In this document: positions 18,235-28,119 of the stretch, in pieces
Layout of the letters: every line of letters begins with the position of its first letter
Position numbering within the stretch: the first letter of the stretch is position 1
NCBI RefSeq assembly: GCF_019511375.1
Contig: NZ_JAEUAO010000002.1
Span: forward strand, 248,001-312,000
Direction: 5' to 3'
Length of the DNA stretch: 64,000 nt
Source of the DNA: Rhizobium herbae
Lineage (GTDB): Bacteria; Pseudomonadota; Alphaproteobacteria; Rhizobiales; Rhizobiaceae
Made by a program: the position numbers and the translations under genes
Notes under the pieces: model-generated
Seen by the model: the letters and a program-made list of their open reading frames with translations, nothing else
Database searches by the model: none
What the model was told of the DNA's origin: nothing

Positions 18235-18855
18235 ATGATGAGTCTTGCCAGCCTTCTTGCCTATTGCAGCGCGCTTTTCATTGCCGCCGCGATTCCCGGA
18301 CCGGGCATGACGGCGATCGTCGCGCGGGCGCTCGGCTCCGGTTTCCGCGAGACCTTCCTCATGGGGCTCGGCCTTGTTCTCGGTGACCTGGTCTATCTGA
18401 CGGCGGTCATCCTTGGTCTTGCCTTTGTTGCCCAGACCTTCACCACCGCCTTCATGGTCATCAAGATCCTCGGTGCGCTCTATCTCGTCCATGTCGCCTA
18501 TAAGCTCTGGACCGCCGGCCTTTTGCCGCGGGATATCCAGGCGAAGAAAAGCGCCAGCATCGGCCTGTCCTTCCTGTCCGGATTGCTGGTGACGCTCGGC
18601 AACCCGAAGACCATGCTGTTCTACGTGGCCCTTGTGCCGACGCTGATCGATCTGCGCGCGATCGGCCCTAATGAATATGCCGTTCTCGTCGGCTCGACCT
18701 TCATGGTCCTGATGGCGGTCCTGATCCCCTATATCCTGCTTGCATCCCGTGCCCGCCTGCTTCTGAAACAGCCGCGTGCGCTGAAGTCGCTGAACCGGAT
18801 CGCTGCGGGTATTCTGGGAACCACCGCCGCCTATATCGCGACCCGCGCTGGCTGA
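18235..18855 (+). CDS. LysE-family amino-acid exporter, second copy
   Basis: 206 residues, six predicted helices. The signature is IPGPGMTAIVARALGSGF near residue 19, with GNPKTMLFYVALVPTLIDL near 122. The pair of divergent LysE proteins (150 bp between starts) is only moderately similar, so this is not a recent duplication. Two consecutive ATG codons start the gene; either is possible. Substrate unknown. Confidence 0.88.
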   Translation: MMSLASLLAYCSALFIAAAIPGPGMTAIVARALGSGFRETFLMGLGLVLGDLVYLTAVILGLAFVAQTFTTAFMVIKILGALYLVHVAYKLWTAGLLPRDIQAKKSASIGLSFLSGLLVTLGNPKTMLFYVALVPTLIDLRAIGPNEYAVLVGSTFMVLMAVLIPYILLASRARLLLKQPRALKSLNRIAAGILGTTAAYIATRAG

Positions 18856-18988
18856 AAAATTCGTTCGGCAAGGCACGGTTTCGCAACAGTTTTTTCCAAT
18901 GGGCATCCAGCGGTTGGAGAATAGCCATCTGGCAAGCGCGGTGGTTTGATCCTATTGTCCCTCACAACTTGGCAAAAGGGAGAACACC

Positions 18989-19957
<969 letters not shown>

Positions 19958-19982
19958 TCGCACGATCGGCGCGTTGAAGATC

Positions 19983-20018
19983 AAGACCGCCCTCATCTCG
20001 GCGTGAGGGTGGTCTTTT
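19983..20018 (+). terminator. Intrinsic terminator of cysK
   Basis: AAGACCGCCCTCA pairs with TGAGGGTGGTCTT (13 bp with one G-U) around an 8-nt loop, and runs into TTTTG. The A-tract at the left foot could also let it serve comM from the other strand. Confidence 0.85.
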
Positions 20019-20029
20019 GCAGACCTTTC

Positions 20030-21562
20030 TCATGCCGCCGCCGTCAGCCGTTCGCCGGCGATCCGGTAGGAGATCGCTTCGGCCAGATGGATACGCCCGA
20101 CCGTTGCCTTCTCGTCAAGATCGGCGAGCGTGCGGGCGACCTTCAGGACGCGATGGTAGCCGCGCGCCGAAAATTTCATCTTTTCGGCTGCATCGCGCAG
20201 CAATTGCAGGCCGCCGGCATCCGGCTCGGCCATCCTTTCGATCATTGCCGTTGAACAGCGCGCGTTCGACAGGATTTCCGGCATGCCGAAGGCGATGAAG
20301 CGATCCGCCTGGATTTCGCGGGCGCGGGCGACGCGTCTTGCGACCACGGCACTCGGTTCGGCCGGTGCCGGGCGGATCAGGTCGGCGGCGGTGACGCAGG
20401 GGACATCGATGCGGATATCGATGCGGTCCATCAGAGGCCCGGAAATGCGTCCCTGATAGTCGGCGACGCACCGCGGTCCCCTTACGCAGCTATGCCCCGG
20501 TTCGCCCGCCATGCCGCAGCGGCAGGGGTTCATCGCCGCCACCAGCTGGATCGCGGCCGGGTAGGTGACGCGGTGATTGGCGCGGGCGATGATGCATTCG
20601 GATGTCTCGAGCGGCTGGCGCAGCGCATCGAGCACCTGCGGCGTGAACTCCGGAAACTCGTCGAGGAACAACACGCCGTTATGGGCAAGCGAGGCCTCGC
20701 CCGGCTTGGCGCGCAGTCCGCCGCCGATCATCGCGGCCATCGTTGCCGAATGATGCGGCGTGCGGAAGGGCCGCCGGTCCGACAGCTTGCCGCCCGGCAG
20801 TTGTCCGGCGATCGAATGGATCATCGAGACTTCAAGCAGCTCGGCGGGCGAGAGCGGCGGCAGGATGGAGGGCAGGCGGGCGGCAAGCATCGACTTGCCG
20901 GAGCCGGGCGGGCCGACCATCAGCAGATTGTGGTTTCCGGCCGCAGCCACCTCCAGCGCCCGCTTGGCGCTTTCCTGGCCCTTGATATCGGCGAGATCGG
21001 GCATGTTGGCGGCACTGGCGCGGACCGCCGGCTCCGGCCGCGACAAGACCTGGGTTCCGCGAAAATGATTGGCAAGCGCGATCAGGCTGCGCGGCGCAAG
21101 AATATCGATCTCGGCGCCCGCCCAGGCGGCCTCGGGCCCGCTTTCCGAAGGGCAGATCAGCCCCTTGCCGAGCCCGTTGGCGCCGATCGCCGCAGGCAGC
21201 GCGCCGGCGACGGCAGCGATCGTCCCGTCGAGATTGAGTTCGCCGATGACCACATAGCCGCCGAGCGCATCTGCCGGGATGGCGCCGAGCGCTGCCATCA
21301 GGCCGAGCGCAATGGGAAGGTCGAAATGGCTGCCTTCCTTCGGCAGATCCGCCGGCGCGAGGTTGACGGTGACTTTCTTGGCAGGCAGCGACAGGCCAGA
21401 GGCATGCAGTGCTGCCTGGACGCGCTCCCGGCTCTCGGCCACCGCCTTGTCCGGAAGGCCGACGATCTGCATGCCGACTTTCCCGGGCGCGACCATCACC
21501 TGGACGTCCACCGGCACGCCTTCTATGCCCTGGAATGCAACCGTACCGACACGCGCGACCAT
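20030..21562 (-). CDS. comM: YifB/ComM-family Mg-chelatase-like AAA+ ATPase
   Basis: 510 residues. An N-terminal ChlI-type domain (about 20-140) is followed by the AAA+ core with Walker A GPPGSGKSM near 219 and Walker B VLFLDEFPEF near 298, then a C-terminal Mg-chelatase lid with a cysteine group (NPCRCGMAGEPGHSC) near 350. ComM helicases extend branch migration during natural transformation and other homologous recombination. A GAAC-N7-GAAC LexA box lies about 100 bp upstream of the start, consistent with SOS control. Confidence 0.93.
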   Translation of the reverse strand: MVARVGTVAFQGIEGVPVDVQVMVAPGKVGMQIVGLPDKAVAESRERVQAALHASGLSLPAKKVTVNLAPADLPKEGSHFDLPIALGLMAALGAIPADALGGYVVIGELNLDGTIAAVAGALPAAIGANGLGKGLICPSESGPEAAWAGAEIDILAPRSLIALANHFRGTQVLSRPEPAVRASAANMPDLADIKGQESAKRALEVAAAGNHNLLMVGPPGSGKSMLAARLPSILPPLSPAELLEVSMIHSIAGQLPGGKLSDRRPFRTPHHSATMAAMIGGGLRAKPGEASLAHNGVLFLDEFPEFTPQVLDALRQPLETSECIIARANHRVTYPAAIQLVAAMNPCRCGMAGEPGHSCVRGPRCVADYQGRISGPLMDRIDIRIDVPCVTAADLIRPAPAEPSAVVARRVARAREIQADRFIAFGMPEILSNARCSTAMIERMAEPDAGGLQLLRDAAEKMKFSARGYHRVLKVARTLADLDEKATVGRIHLAEAISYRIAGERLTAAA

Positions 21563-21659
21563 GACTGCCCCTCTTGCCGCGAGGCAGGCTCACATCCCTG
21601 CCACCACAACCTCCATCGGTTGTGTGGGGAAATCTTGCACGAATAGCGGAATAAAACAA

Positions 21660-21674
21660 GAACAATTATCGAAC
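21660..21674 (-). promoter_or_regulatory. LexA (SOS) box upstream of comM
   Basis: GAAC-AATTATC-GAAC, an exact match to the direct-repeat GTTC-N7-GTTC LexA site known for alphaproteobacteria. Three more GAAC words lie near 21720-21750, but with spacings of 8 and 6. Confidence 0.7.
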
Positions 21675-21807
21675 GGTTCGGCAGCGATAATCGCAGAGGT
21701 TGAAACAGGTTGTATTTTGCGAACGAAGCGCGGAACAACCGCGAACATCCTATAGGTGCATCGGGTCGCGCCGGCCGGTCACGAGGGCGATCCGGCCGGC
21801 TCTCTCG

Positions 21808-22755
21808 TCAGGCACGCTTTCGTTCGATGGCGTCCCAGAGAAGTGCTGCGATATCGGCGCCGCCGAACTTCTTCACTTCGCGGATGCCGGTAGGCGAGGT
21901 GACGTTGATCTCGGTCATGACGTCGCCGATCACATCGATGCCGACGAGCAGGAAACCGCGCTCGCGCAGCGCAGGCCCGATGCGGGCGCAGATTTCCTTT
22001 TCCCGCGTGGTCAGCTCGGTCGCCTCCGGCTTGCCGCCGGCATGCATGTTGGAACGCGCGTCGTGTTCGGCCGGAACGCGGTTGATCGCGCCGACCGGCT
22101 CGCCGTCGACCAGGATGATGCGCTTGTCGCCCTTGCGCACGGCCGGCAGGTATTCCTGGGCGATGAACGGTTCGCGAAACATCTGGCCGAACATTTCAAG
22201 CAGCGACGACAGGTTGCGGTCGTCGCGGGTCGAATGGAAGACGCCCGCACCGCCGTTGCCGTAAAGGGGCTTCAGGATGATGTCGCCCATTTCGGCGCGG
22301 AAGCTGGCGATTTCAGCGGGATCGCGGGTGATCAGCGTCTTCGGCATCAGGTCGGGAAATTCGGTGACGAAGATCTTTTCCGGCGAATTGCGAACCCAGG
22401 CGGGATCATTGACGACGAGCGTCTTCGGGTGGATACGCTCGAGCAGGTGCGTCGAGGTGATATAGGCCATGTCGAAGGGCGGGTCCTGGCGCAAGAGCAC
22501 GACGTCCATGGTGGAGAGGTCGACGCGCTCGGCCTCGCCCAGCGTGTAGTGATCGCCCTTGACGTCGCGCAGCAGCATCGGCTGCACTGTGGCGAAGACC
22601 TTGCCGTCGCGCAGCGACAGCTGGTTGGGCGTATAATGGAACAGCTTGTAGCCGCGCGCCTGCGCTTCGAGGCTCATGGCGAAGGTGCTGTCGCCCGCGA
22701 TGTTGATGCTGGAGACGTGGTCCATCTGGACTGCGACATTGGTGATCTTTGCCAT
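21808..22755 (-). CDS. gshB: Glutathione synthetase
   Basis: 315 residues, an ATP-grasp enzyme joining glycine to gamma-glutamylcysteine. The N-terminal domain begins [23 protein letters not shown]; the ATP-grasp part shows [16 protein letters not shown] near 195 and the C-terminal Mg-binding segment [21 protein letters not shown] near 272. Downstream of comM is the same strand. Its upstream side is unusual: a long structured, gene-free stretch and then accessory genes before yraN. Confidence 0.97.
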   Translation of the reverse strand: MAKITNVAVQMDHVSSINIAGDSTFAMSLEAQARGYKLFHYTPNQLSLRDGKVFATVQPMLLRDVKGDHYTLGEAERVDLSTMDVVLLRQDPPFDMAYITSTHLLERIHPKTLVVNDPAWVRNSPEKIFVTEFPDLMPKTLITRDPAEIASFRAEMGDIILKPLYGNGGAGVFHSTRDDRNLSSLLEMFGQMFREPFIAQEYLPAVRKGDKRIILVDGEPVGAINRVPAEHDARSNMHAGGKPEATELTTREKEICARIGPALRERGFLLVGIDVIGDVMTEINVTSPTGIREVKKFGGADIAALLWDAIERKRA

Positions 22756-22759
22756 GGGG

Positions 22760-23419
22760 CGTTTCCTGTTGATCGTGGACGTCGTTGCAAAAGCCAGGTC
22801 TGTCTATATCAAATCGCGTCTGCGGAAACCTACAGATTTCATCCGACTTCGCACTTGGCACGGCGAGGCGTTCACGCGGCGGATTTTCGCCCGTGCTTCA
22901 GATCATTTCGGTTCGCCGGCCTCAAGGAGCCAGCGGGATCGGCCGGGGCACATCGGGTGCCTCAGGTAAGTAGTAGTAGGTGACACGCGATGTGCCCCGT
23001 TTCGGTGTCTTTTGCCGCGCTTCTCAGGTTCTTCTGCGCTTCTCCAGCGAGAAGCCTCCAATGCCCCGGCCCGGCCTCTTATCCGCCAGGCCTTTCAATA
23101 TGGTGGGGCATGCCCTTGACCCTTGGGTGGCAAAGCCGCCCGGCGGGGTGAACCGCCCGTGGTGTGACATGCCCGGCACGCCCAGCCCATTTGCGGACCG
23201 GAGGAGAACCGCCTTTCACGCAGCCCCGGAGATTTCGCGTGCGTTTCGCCAAATCACCCGGGCACCGGCCCCGCCTCGCCGGCAACGCTATCCGGTGTAT
23301 CCGATGGCGGGACGGGAGGAGTATGGCACAGGCGCCAAGGGCGGGGATGAACGGGGATGACTTTCAGGTGACGGCCGTGGCATGATTGCTTCAATCGGAA
23401 TCGATTTAAGGAGGAAATT
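22760..23419. other. Gene-free, hairpin-rich region upstream of gshB; possible structured RNA
   Basis: About 660 bp with no convincing protein gene. It has an unusual density of perfect stems: GGGGCACATCG (22945) with CGATGTGCCCC (22988); GCTTCTC with GAGAAGC near 23040; GGGTGGC-AAA-GCCGCCC and GGCGG-GGTGAA-CCGCC in tandem near 23125-23160; and the palindrome GGGCATGCCC near 23105. It does not show the RNase P, SRP, tmRNA or cobalamin-riboswitch signatures I know. Either a non-coding RNA on one strand, or the long leader of gshB (reverse strand), is possible. Confidence 0.35.
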
Positions 23420-23545
23420 ATGAAGCGTTTTCAAAGTGCTGCGGTCTTAAAGGTCCAGACAGCACAAACATGGACAGTGGCCGTTTCACCCCCTCTGCCC
23501 TGCCGGGCATCTCCCCCTTGCGGGGGGCTATCGCATATGGAGTGA
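23420..23545 (+). CDS. Possible short ORF of 41 codons, truncated by a repeat element
   Basis: An ATG with an excellent AAGGAGG site six bases upstream opens a 41-codon frame starting MKRFQSAAVLKVQT. From about codon 22 it enters a copy of the CCCCCTCTGCCC/CTCCCCC palindromic repeat and then stops. The strong ribosome site suggests a translated gene once stood here; the repeat supplies its last half. No family recognised; low confidence that it is functional. Confidence 0.3.
   Translation: MKRFQSAAVLKVQTAQTWTVAVSPPLPCRASPPCGGLSHME
23485..23533. repeat. Single half of the CCCCCTCTG...CTCCCCC palindromic repeat
   Basis: CACCCCCTCTGCCCTGCCGG followed by a CCCCC-TTGC-GGGGGG stem. It corresponds to the right half, read in reverse, of the composite elements at 31305-31449 and 49418-49592. 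Confidence 0.65.
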
Positions 23546-23574
23546 AAGCGCTTGCGACGAACGGGACCACTTAC

Positions 23575-23841
23575 TTACGCGAACCGGGCGGCTGTTCTCG
23601 CCCGCGCCCTTGCGGCGACTTCCTCGCGATCGCGAGGGGGGTGTGACGTCTCCAGCGAATCGAGCAGCTCTCGGGCGCAGGCGGCGATCGAAACGACCGC
23701 ACGCTCGAATGCAGCCTCATTGCGTTTCGATGGTCTGGTTGTTCCGCTCACCTTGCGCACGAACTGAAGCGCGGCATCATGAATCTCCTCATCCGTCGCC
23801 GGCGGATCAAAATTGAACAGCGGCTTAATGTTTCGGCACAT
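23575..23841 (-). CDS. DUF2277 family protein
   Basis: 88 residues starting MCRNIKPLFNFDPPATDEEI, the family's characteristic opening, with ALQFVRKVSGTTRPSKRNEAAF in the middle. Small, charged, no membrane segment; the function is unknown, though members are common in bacteria and plants. The ATG at 23841 is chosen because the family always begins with MCRNIK; upstream in-frame codons are not conserved. It is divergent from the cyclase gene. Confidence 0.85.
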   Translation of the reverse strand: MCRNIKPLFNFDPPATDEEIHDAALQFVRKVSGTTRPSKRNEAAFERAVVSIAACARELLDSLETSHPPRDREEVAARARARTAARFA

Positions 23842-24044
23842 GGGCTTGCTCCCGGGCGTTTTTCTCTGCCACAGAGGGTGGCGAAGCATATAGAATAGTC
23901 GCGGGAGGGCCACTTGCAACGCGCCTGGCCAGCCAGCAGCGCTTCGCCGAGAAGCGCCGCTTCGGGTCTGAAACGTCCCAACCCAACACTTTCATGGATT
24001 CTCGGCTGGCGATCCACTACTCTGTCAGTCGGGAGGAAATCAGT

Positions 24045-25796
24045 TTGGAACGCCGCCTCGCCGCCATTATGACCGCTGACGTAGTTGGCTACTCACGTCT
24101 GATCCGGGCTGATGAGGACGGCACACTCGCGGCTCTCAAGGCGCTGCGGACTGACCTGATTGGTCCGAGGATTGCGGATCACCATGGTCGCGTCGTCAAG
24201 CTCATGGGAGACGGATTGCTGGCCGAATTCGCCAGCGTCGTGGAGGCGGTGCGCGCCGCTACCGAGATGCAGCAGGCGATGGCTGAGCGCAATGCCGCCG
24301 TGCCGGAAGAGCAACGCATCGAATTCCGCGTCGGGATCAATCTGGGCGATGTCGCCATTGATGGCGAGGACATCCATGGCGACGGTGTCAATGTCGCCGC
24401 CCGCCTGGAGGCGCTGGCTGAACCGGGCGGGGTCTATGTTTCGGGGGCGGTGTATGACCAGGTGCGCGATCGGCTCGAGACGCGCTTCGAAGACCTGGGA
24501 AATCAGCAGGTCAAAAACATCGACCGGCCGGTGCGCGTCTGGCGCTGGCTGCGGGACGGCATCACGCCGACGCCGAAGACGGCTCAGGCGGGGAGGCCAT
24601 TGCCGGAGGGACCGTCGATCATAGTTCTCCCCTTCAACAACATGAGCCGTGACGCCGATCAAGAGTATTTCAGTGACGGCATCACGGAGGACATCATCAC
24701 TGATCTCAGCAAGGTCTCCCGTCTCTTCGTCATCGCGCGCAATTCGGCATTCGTCTACAAGAACCGGACGTTTAGCGTCCCTCAGGTTTGCCGCGAGATC
24801 GGCGTCAAGTTCGCTCTCGAAGGCAGCATTCGCAAGGCCGGCAACCGGGTTCGGGTCACGGCCCAGCTGATTGACGGTTCGAGCGGCGGCCACGTCTGGG
24901 CAGAGCGCTACGACCGCGAACTCACCGATATCTTCGCGGTCCAGGACGATATCACGGAGCAGATCGTGGCTGCCTTGAAGGTCACGCTCAGCGAAGCGGA
25001 AAAATCGCGCAACATCGATAGCGGCACCAAGGACATGGACGCTCATGACCTGTTCTTGAGAGGGCGTGAACTCATCCGCGGCGTCAAGAAAGATCGCGAG
25101 ATGTTCGATCAGGCGAACACGTGCTTCCGCCGGGCGATCGAGCTCGATCCGAACTACGCCGCCCCCTACGGGGGGCTGGGCATGGTGTATGTCCTGGATC
25201 ATCAGAATCGCTGGACCGACACGCCAGAGACGTCGCTCGACCAGGCCGAGCGCTTCGCCAGCGAGGCGATCGCCAGGGATGACAAGGACCCTTTCAGCCA
25301 CTACGTCGCTGCTGTGGTTGCCTTCTGTCAGAAAAATTACGAGCGATGGGCGGATGAGGCCCATCGGTCCTTGTCGCTCAACCCCAATTACGCGCCCGCG
25401 CTCAACCTCGCGGGCCTCGTACACCTCTACACGGGAGCGCCGGCGAAGGCGATTCCGTACACCGAACGGGCGATGCGCCTCGATCCGGCCCTGGGGCACC
25501 AGTACGTGCACTTTCTCGGCACGGCCCATTTCGTCATGGGCGAGTACGAAAAAGCGGCAGCCCTGTTCAGGGATCGGATCGCCGTCAGTCCGACCACAGA
25601 CCTGTCGCGCGCATTCCTCGCCTCGGCCTTGGGCCATCTGGGCAAACTGGACGAGGCCCGCGAGGTTTGGCGGGAGCTCAAAGGAATCAATCCGAGATAC
25701 TCCCCGGTAGAGCATATTGGCCGCCTGCCATTCCGGGACCCCGCGGATGCCGAGAAATTCCTCGCCGGCTTGCGCAAAGCAAGCCTGGCGGAGTGA
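24045..25796 (+). CDS. Class III adenylate/guanylate cyclase with TolB-like and TPR domains
   Basis: 583 residues. The N-terminal class III cyclase catalytic domain (1-165) has the metal aspartates in TADVVGYSR near 12 and KLMGDGLLAEF near 58, plus GVNVAARLEA near 115. Next is a TolB/FlgO-like segment at about 190-330 (IVLPFNNMSRDADQEYFSDGITEDIITDLSK), then TPR repeats from about 360 (RRAIELDPNYAAPYGGLG). The fusion is typical of rhizobial cyclases. A TTG start is preferred over an ATG 51 nt upstream: GGGAGG lies ahead of it and family sequence begins at LERRLAAIM. No membrane segment seen; cytoplasmic. Confidence 0.9.
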   Translation: MERRLAAIMTADVVGYSRLIRADEDGTLAALKALRTDLIGPRIADHHGRVVKLMGDGLLAEFASVVEAVRAATEMQQAMAERNAAVPEEQRIEFRVGINLGDVAIDGEDIHGDGVNVAARLEALAEPGGVYVSGAVYDQVRDRLETRFEDLGNQQVKNIDRPVRVWRWLRDGITPTPKTAQAGRPLPEGPSIIVLPFNNMSRDADQEYFSDGITEDIITDLSKVSRLFVIARNSAFVYKNRTFSVPQVCREIGVKFALEGSIRKAGNRVRVTAQLIDGSSGGHVWAERYDRELTDIFAVQDDITEQIVAALKVTLSEAEKSRNIDSGTKDMDAHDLFLRGRELIRGVKKDREMFDQANTCFRRAIELDPNYAAPYGGLGMVYVLDHQNRWTDTPETSLDQAERFASEAIARDDKDPFSHYVAAVVAFCQKNYERWADEAHRSLSLNPNYAPALNLAGLVHLYTGAPAKAIPYTERAMRLDPALGHQYVHFLGTAHFVMGEYEKAAALFRDRIAVSPTTDLSRAFLASALGHLGKLDEAREVWRELKGINPRYSPVEHIGRLPFRDPADAEKFLAGLRKASLAE

Positions 25797-25875
25797 CCCG
25801 TCCAGGGACGGGATCGAGTTGATTGCAGCACCTAAAACAGTGTAGGCCTAGTCCCCGGACAGAGGTGAAGAGATC

Positions 25876-26265
25876 GTGGATACCAAGAATTTCCTGCCCC
25901 TCTTCGAGGGCAAACGGGTTCTGATTGTCGAAGACGAATATTTCCTCGCGGACGAAACACGCCGAAAGTTGATCCAGTTAAACGCGCTCGTTGTTGGCCC
26001 GGTGGCCACTGTCGAGGAGGCGCTCGATTTGATTGAATCCGAAGTCATCGACGCCGCAATTCTGGATATTCATCTCGGAGAAGAACTGGTCTTTCCTGTC
26101 GCCGAAAGACTGGACGAACTTAACATTCCATTCGTTTTTGCAACATCTTATGATCCCTCGATCGTCCCCCAGAGATTTTCTGGCTTCATGCTTTGTGAGA
26201 AGCCGGCAGAGCTTGGAAAGATCGCGCAGGCGCTGTTTGATCCGCCATCGGATCGGTTCCACTGA
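25876..26265 (+). CDS. Single-domain response regulator
   Basis: 129 residues, a receiver domain only. The acidic pocket is VEDE near 18-21, the phospho-acceptor Asp64 in AAILDIHLG, the conserved Thr/Ser position in FVFATS near 98, and a Lys in CEKPAEL near 115. It has no output domain, so it probably acts as a phosphate shuttle or sink. It starts with GTG. A closely related regulator lies 160 bp away, convergent, next to an HWE kinase. Confidence 0.88.
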   Translation: MDTKNFLPLFEGKRVLIVEDEYFLADETRRKLIQLNALVVGPVATVEEALDLIESEVIDAAILDIHLGEELVFPVAERLDELNIPFVFATSYDPSIVPQRFSGFMLCEKPAELGKIAQALFDPPSDRFH

Positions 26266-26425
26266 ACAGTGGGAATCGAGCGCTCGGTCCAGTGCCTTAC
26301 ATCCGCATTTCGCGGCAGCTTCGTCGTAGCTGACCTCCTGGATGAAGACGAGGTCGATGGCAAAGGTCGGCGGCAGCGACGAGCGAAATGAGGCAGTGCC
26401 GGCCGTCACGCCACGCGATGAAACA

Positions 26426-26809
26426 TCACGTAACCAGCTGGCGGATGGTTTCGATGAGCCGGTTCAAATTCGTCGGCTTTCCAAGGTTGATGGCGCTTGC
26501 AAGGGCCGGGTCAGAAGCAAGCTCATGAGCGGGACTTGCTGTCGTAAGAACGAAAGGAATATTCAATTGCCGAAGCTTCGTGGCAACGGGGCTCACTCTT
26601 GTTCTGCCAAGATGGACATCGAGAACGGCACAATCGGGCAGCTCTTGCTCCAGCACACCGAATGCATCCTCGTTCGAAGCGACAGGGCCAAGCACGCGCA
26701 ACCCTGCAGCGGTAAGACTGCGCCGGAGATCATCGGCAATGAAGAACTCGTCTTCTACGACAAGGACCTTGGTTTGGCCTTCAGCCCCTTTGTAAAAGAC
26801 ATCACTCAC
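26426..26809 (-). CDS. Single-domain response regulator, paralogue
   Basis: 127 residues, receiver domain only: VEDE at 18-21, Asp64 in CAVLDVHLG, LTTA near 98 and LGKPTNL near 110. It aligns without gaps to the convergent regulator at 25876-26265 through its core, with Asp64 at the same position, so the two are paralogues. The gene starts six bases after the kinase stop and is the kinase's obvious partner. Confidence 0.88.
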   Translation of the reverse strand: MSDVFYKGAEGQTKVLVVEDEFFIADDLRRSLTAAGLRVLGPVASNEDAFGVLEQELPDCAVLDVHLGRTRVSPVATKLRQLNIPFVLTTASPAHELASDPALASAINLGKPTNLNRLIETIRQLVT

Positions 26810-26815
26810 AGGACC

Positions 26816-27802
26816 TCACACGGGGATTTTAATCGTCGCAGTCAAACCACTGGGAGGATAGGTAAGTTCCGCGCTCCCGCCCATATGAGCGCAGAGGCCT
26901 TCGATCAGCTCAGTTCCATAGCCGTTGCGCTCTGGCGGGGAGACCACCGGCCCGCCTTCCTCTCGCCACTGGCACGCCAGCAGGGCGCATTTCCCCGGCG
27001 TCTCTACCAATTCCCATGTAACGCGTATCCTTCCTCCGGGTACCGTGGCCGCGCCGTGCTTTATCGCGTTCGTTCCAAGTTCGTGGAAGATCATGCTGAC
27101 CGAAAGTATCTTTGAACTTTCGAGTTCTATGGGCGGTCCAGAGCAATCAAGCCGCTCCGATACGGTCGAACTGACCGCCTCTGTCAATAGCGCTTCGAAC
27201 GACGCGGTCCCGCCACGGGCGGCAACCTCTTGCGCCTGGAAGGTGATATCCAGCCTCCCGAGCAGCGCTTCCTTGAAGCCCGCCACCGCCGGATTGTCAG
27301 CCCTCGCGTTGCTCACGACCGAGCGAACGACGGCCGAAAGGTTTTTCAGCCGATGCCGCGTCTCCGCGACGATGAAATCCATTTCGGCATCGTGTCGCTG
27401 GCGCTCGGTAACGTCTTCGAAGATGATGAGGATGTTGGGGCTGTTGTCGTCGGGGTGAACGAGGCGTCGGGCGTCGACCAGAAATGTACGCTGGCCTATT
27501 GACGGGAACTCATGTTGCACCTCGAAGCCGATGACGGCCGCCGACCGTGGGATGACGGAGGATATGAGCTGCCGCAGCTCGGGAATGTCCCACTGACCGT
27601 TCCCCAGCCCGAAGAAGTCTTCAGAGAGGATGTCGTCCCGCTCGACCTTGAAAGCCTTGATGAACGCGTTGTTCGCAGTCGTTACACAGAAGCGCTGATC
27701 CAGCACGACGACGGCCTGTGTCATGGTGTCGACAATACCTTGGGCCTGGACGTGCCCCGTCTTCATCAAACGATACAAATCTTCCAGCAACATGGATGAC
27801 AT
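26816..27802 (-). CDS. PAS-containing HWE-family sensor histidine kinase
   Basis: 328 residues, soluble. A PAS domain covers about 20-135 (IVDTMTQAVVVLDQRFCVTTANNAF). The HisKA_2/HWE dimerisation region follows with the phospho-acceptor His150 in ETRHRLKNLSAVV. The ATPase part has the N-box FHELGTNAIKHGA near 245 and the family's W-x-E element in CQWREEGG near 285. Such kinases often mediate light, redox or general-stress signalling in rhizobia. It forms an operon with the adjacent response regulator. Confidence 0.88.
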   Translation of the reverse strand: MSSMLLEDLYRLMKTGHVQAQGIVDTMTQAVVVLDQRFCVTTANNAFIKAFKVERDDILSEDFFGLGNGQWDIPELRQLISSVIPRSAAVIGFEVQHEFPSIGQRTFLVDARRLVHPDDNSPNILIIFEDVTERQRHDAEMDFIVAETRHRLKNLSAVVRSVVSNARADNPAVAGFKEALLGRLDITFQAQEVAARGGTASFEALLTEAVSSTVSERLDCSGPPIELESSKILSVSMIFHELGTNAIKHGAATVPGGRIRVTWELVETPGKCALLACQWREEGGPVVSPPERNGYGTELIEGLCAHMGGSAELTYPPSGLTATIKIPV

Positions 27803-28119
27803 CCCGTCCTCTCATCGCGTTCATTGAGGCGACAATATAGACCACTTAAATAGGAGCTTCCGTTCAGCCGGCAAGCCTTTGGGGTCCGACGCGGTCTTTA
27901 GCGAGTGGTGGGCAACATCCGCTGGGGAAGGGGCTTTCGGATGTGATCGCTGCCGAGCAGACCATCGGCTCGCAAAAGCTCAATCTGATACTCCGGGTGA
28001 CCGAAACGAAGGTGCACAGGCGACGCGAGGTGGCCGCAAGCGTCTGCTTTCAGCTGCGCGCCACGACGGCTTCAAGTGATAGATGCCGCGATCGCCGAAC
28101 ACCGGCTCTCGGCATATGC
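27803..28119. other. Intergenic region between HWE kinase and ugpC
   Basis: 317 bp containing the kinase promoter side and the 3' side of ugpC. Scanned for the general-stress (GGAAC-N16/17-CGTT) promoter and for small genes; none convincing. No repeat element of the families described here. Confidence 0.5.

Noticed and set aside
22830-23400. RNase P RNA, tmRNA, SRP RNA or cobalamin riboswitch
   Set aside because: The conserved GAGGAAAGTCC of RNase P, the tmRNA tag codons, the SRP loop and the B12-box were all looked for and not found on either strand.
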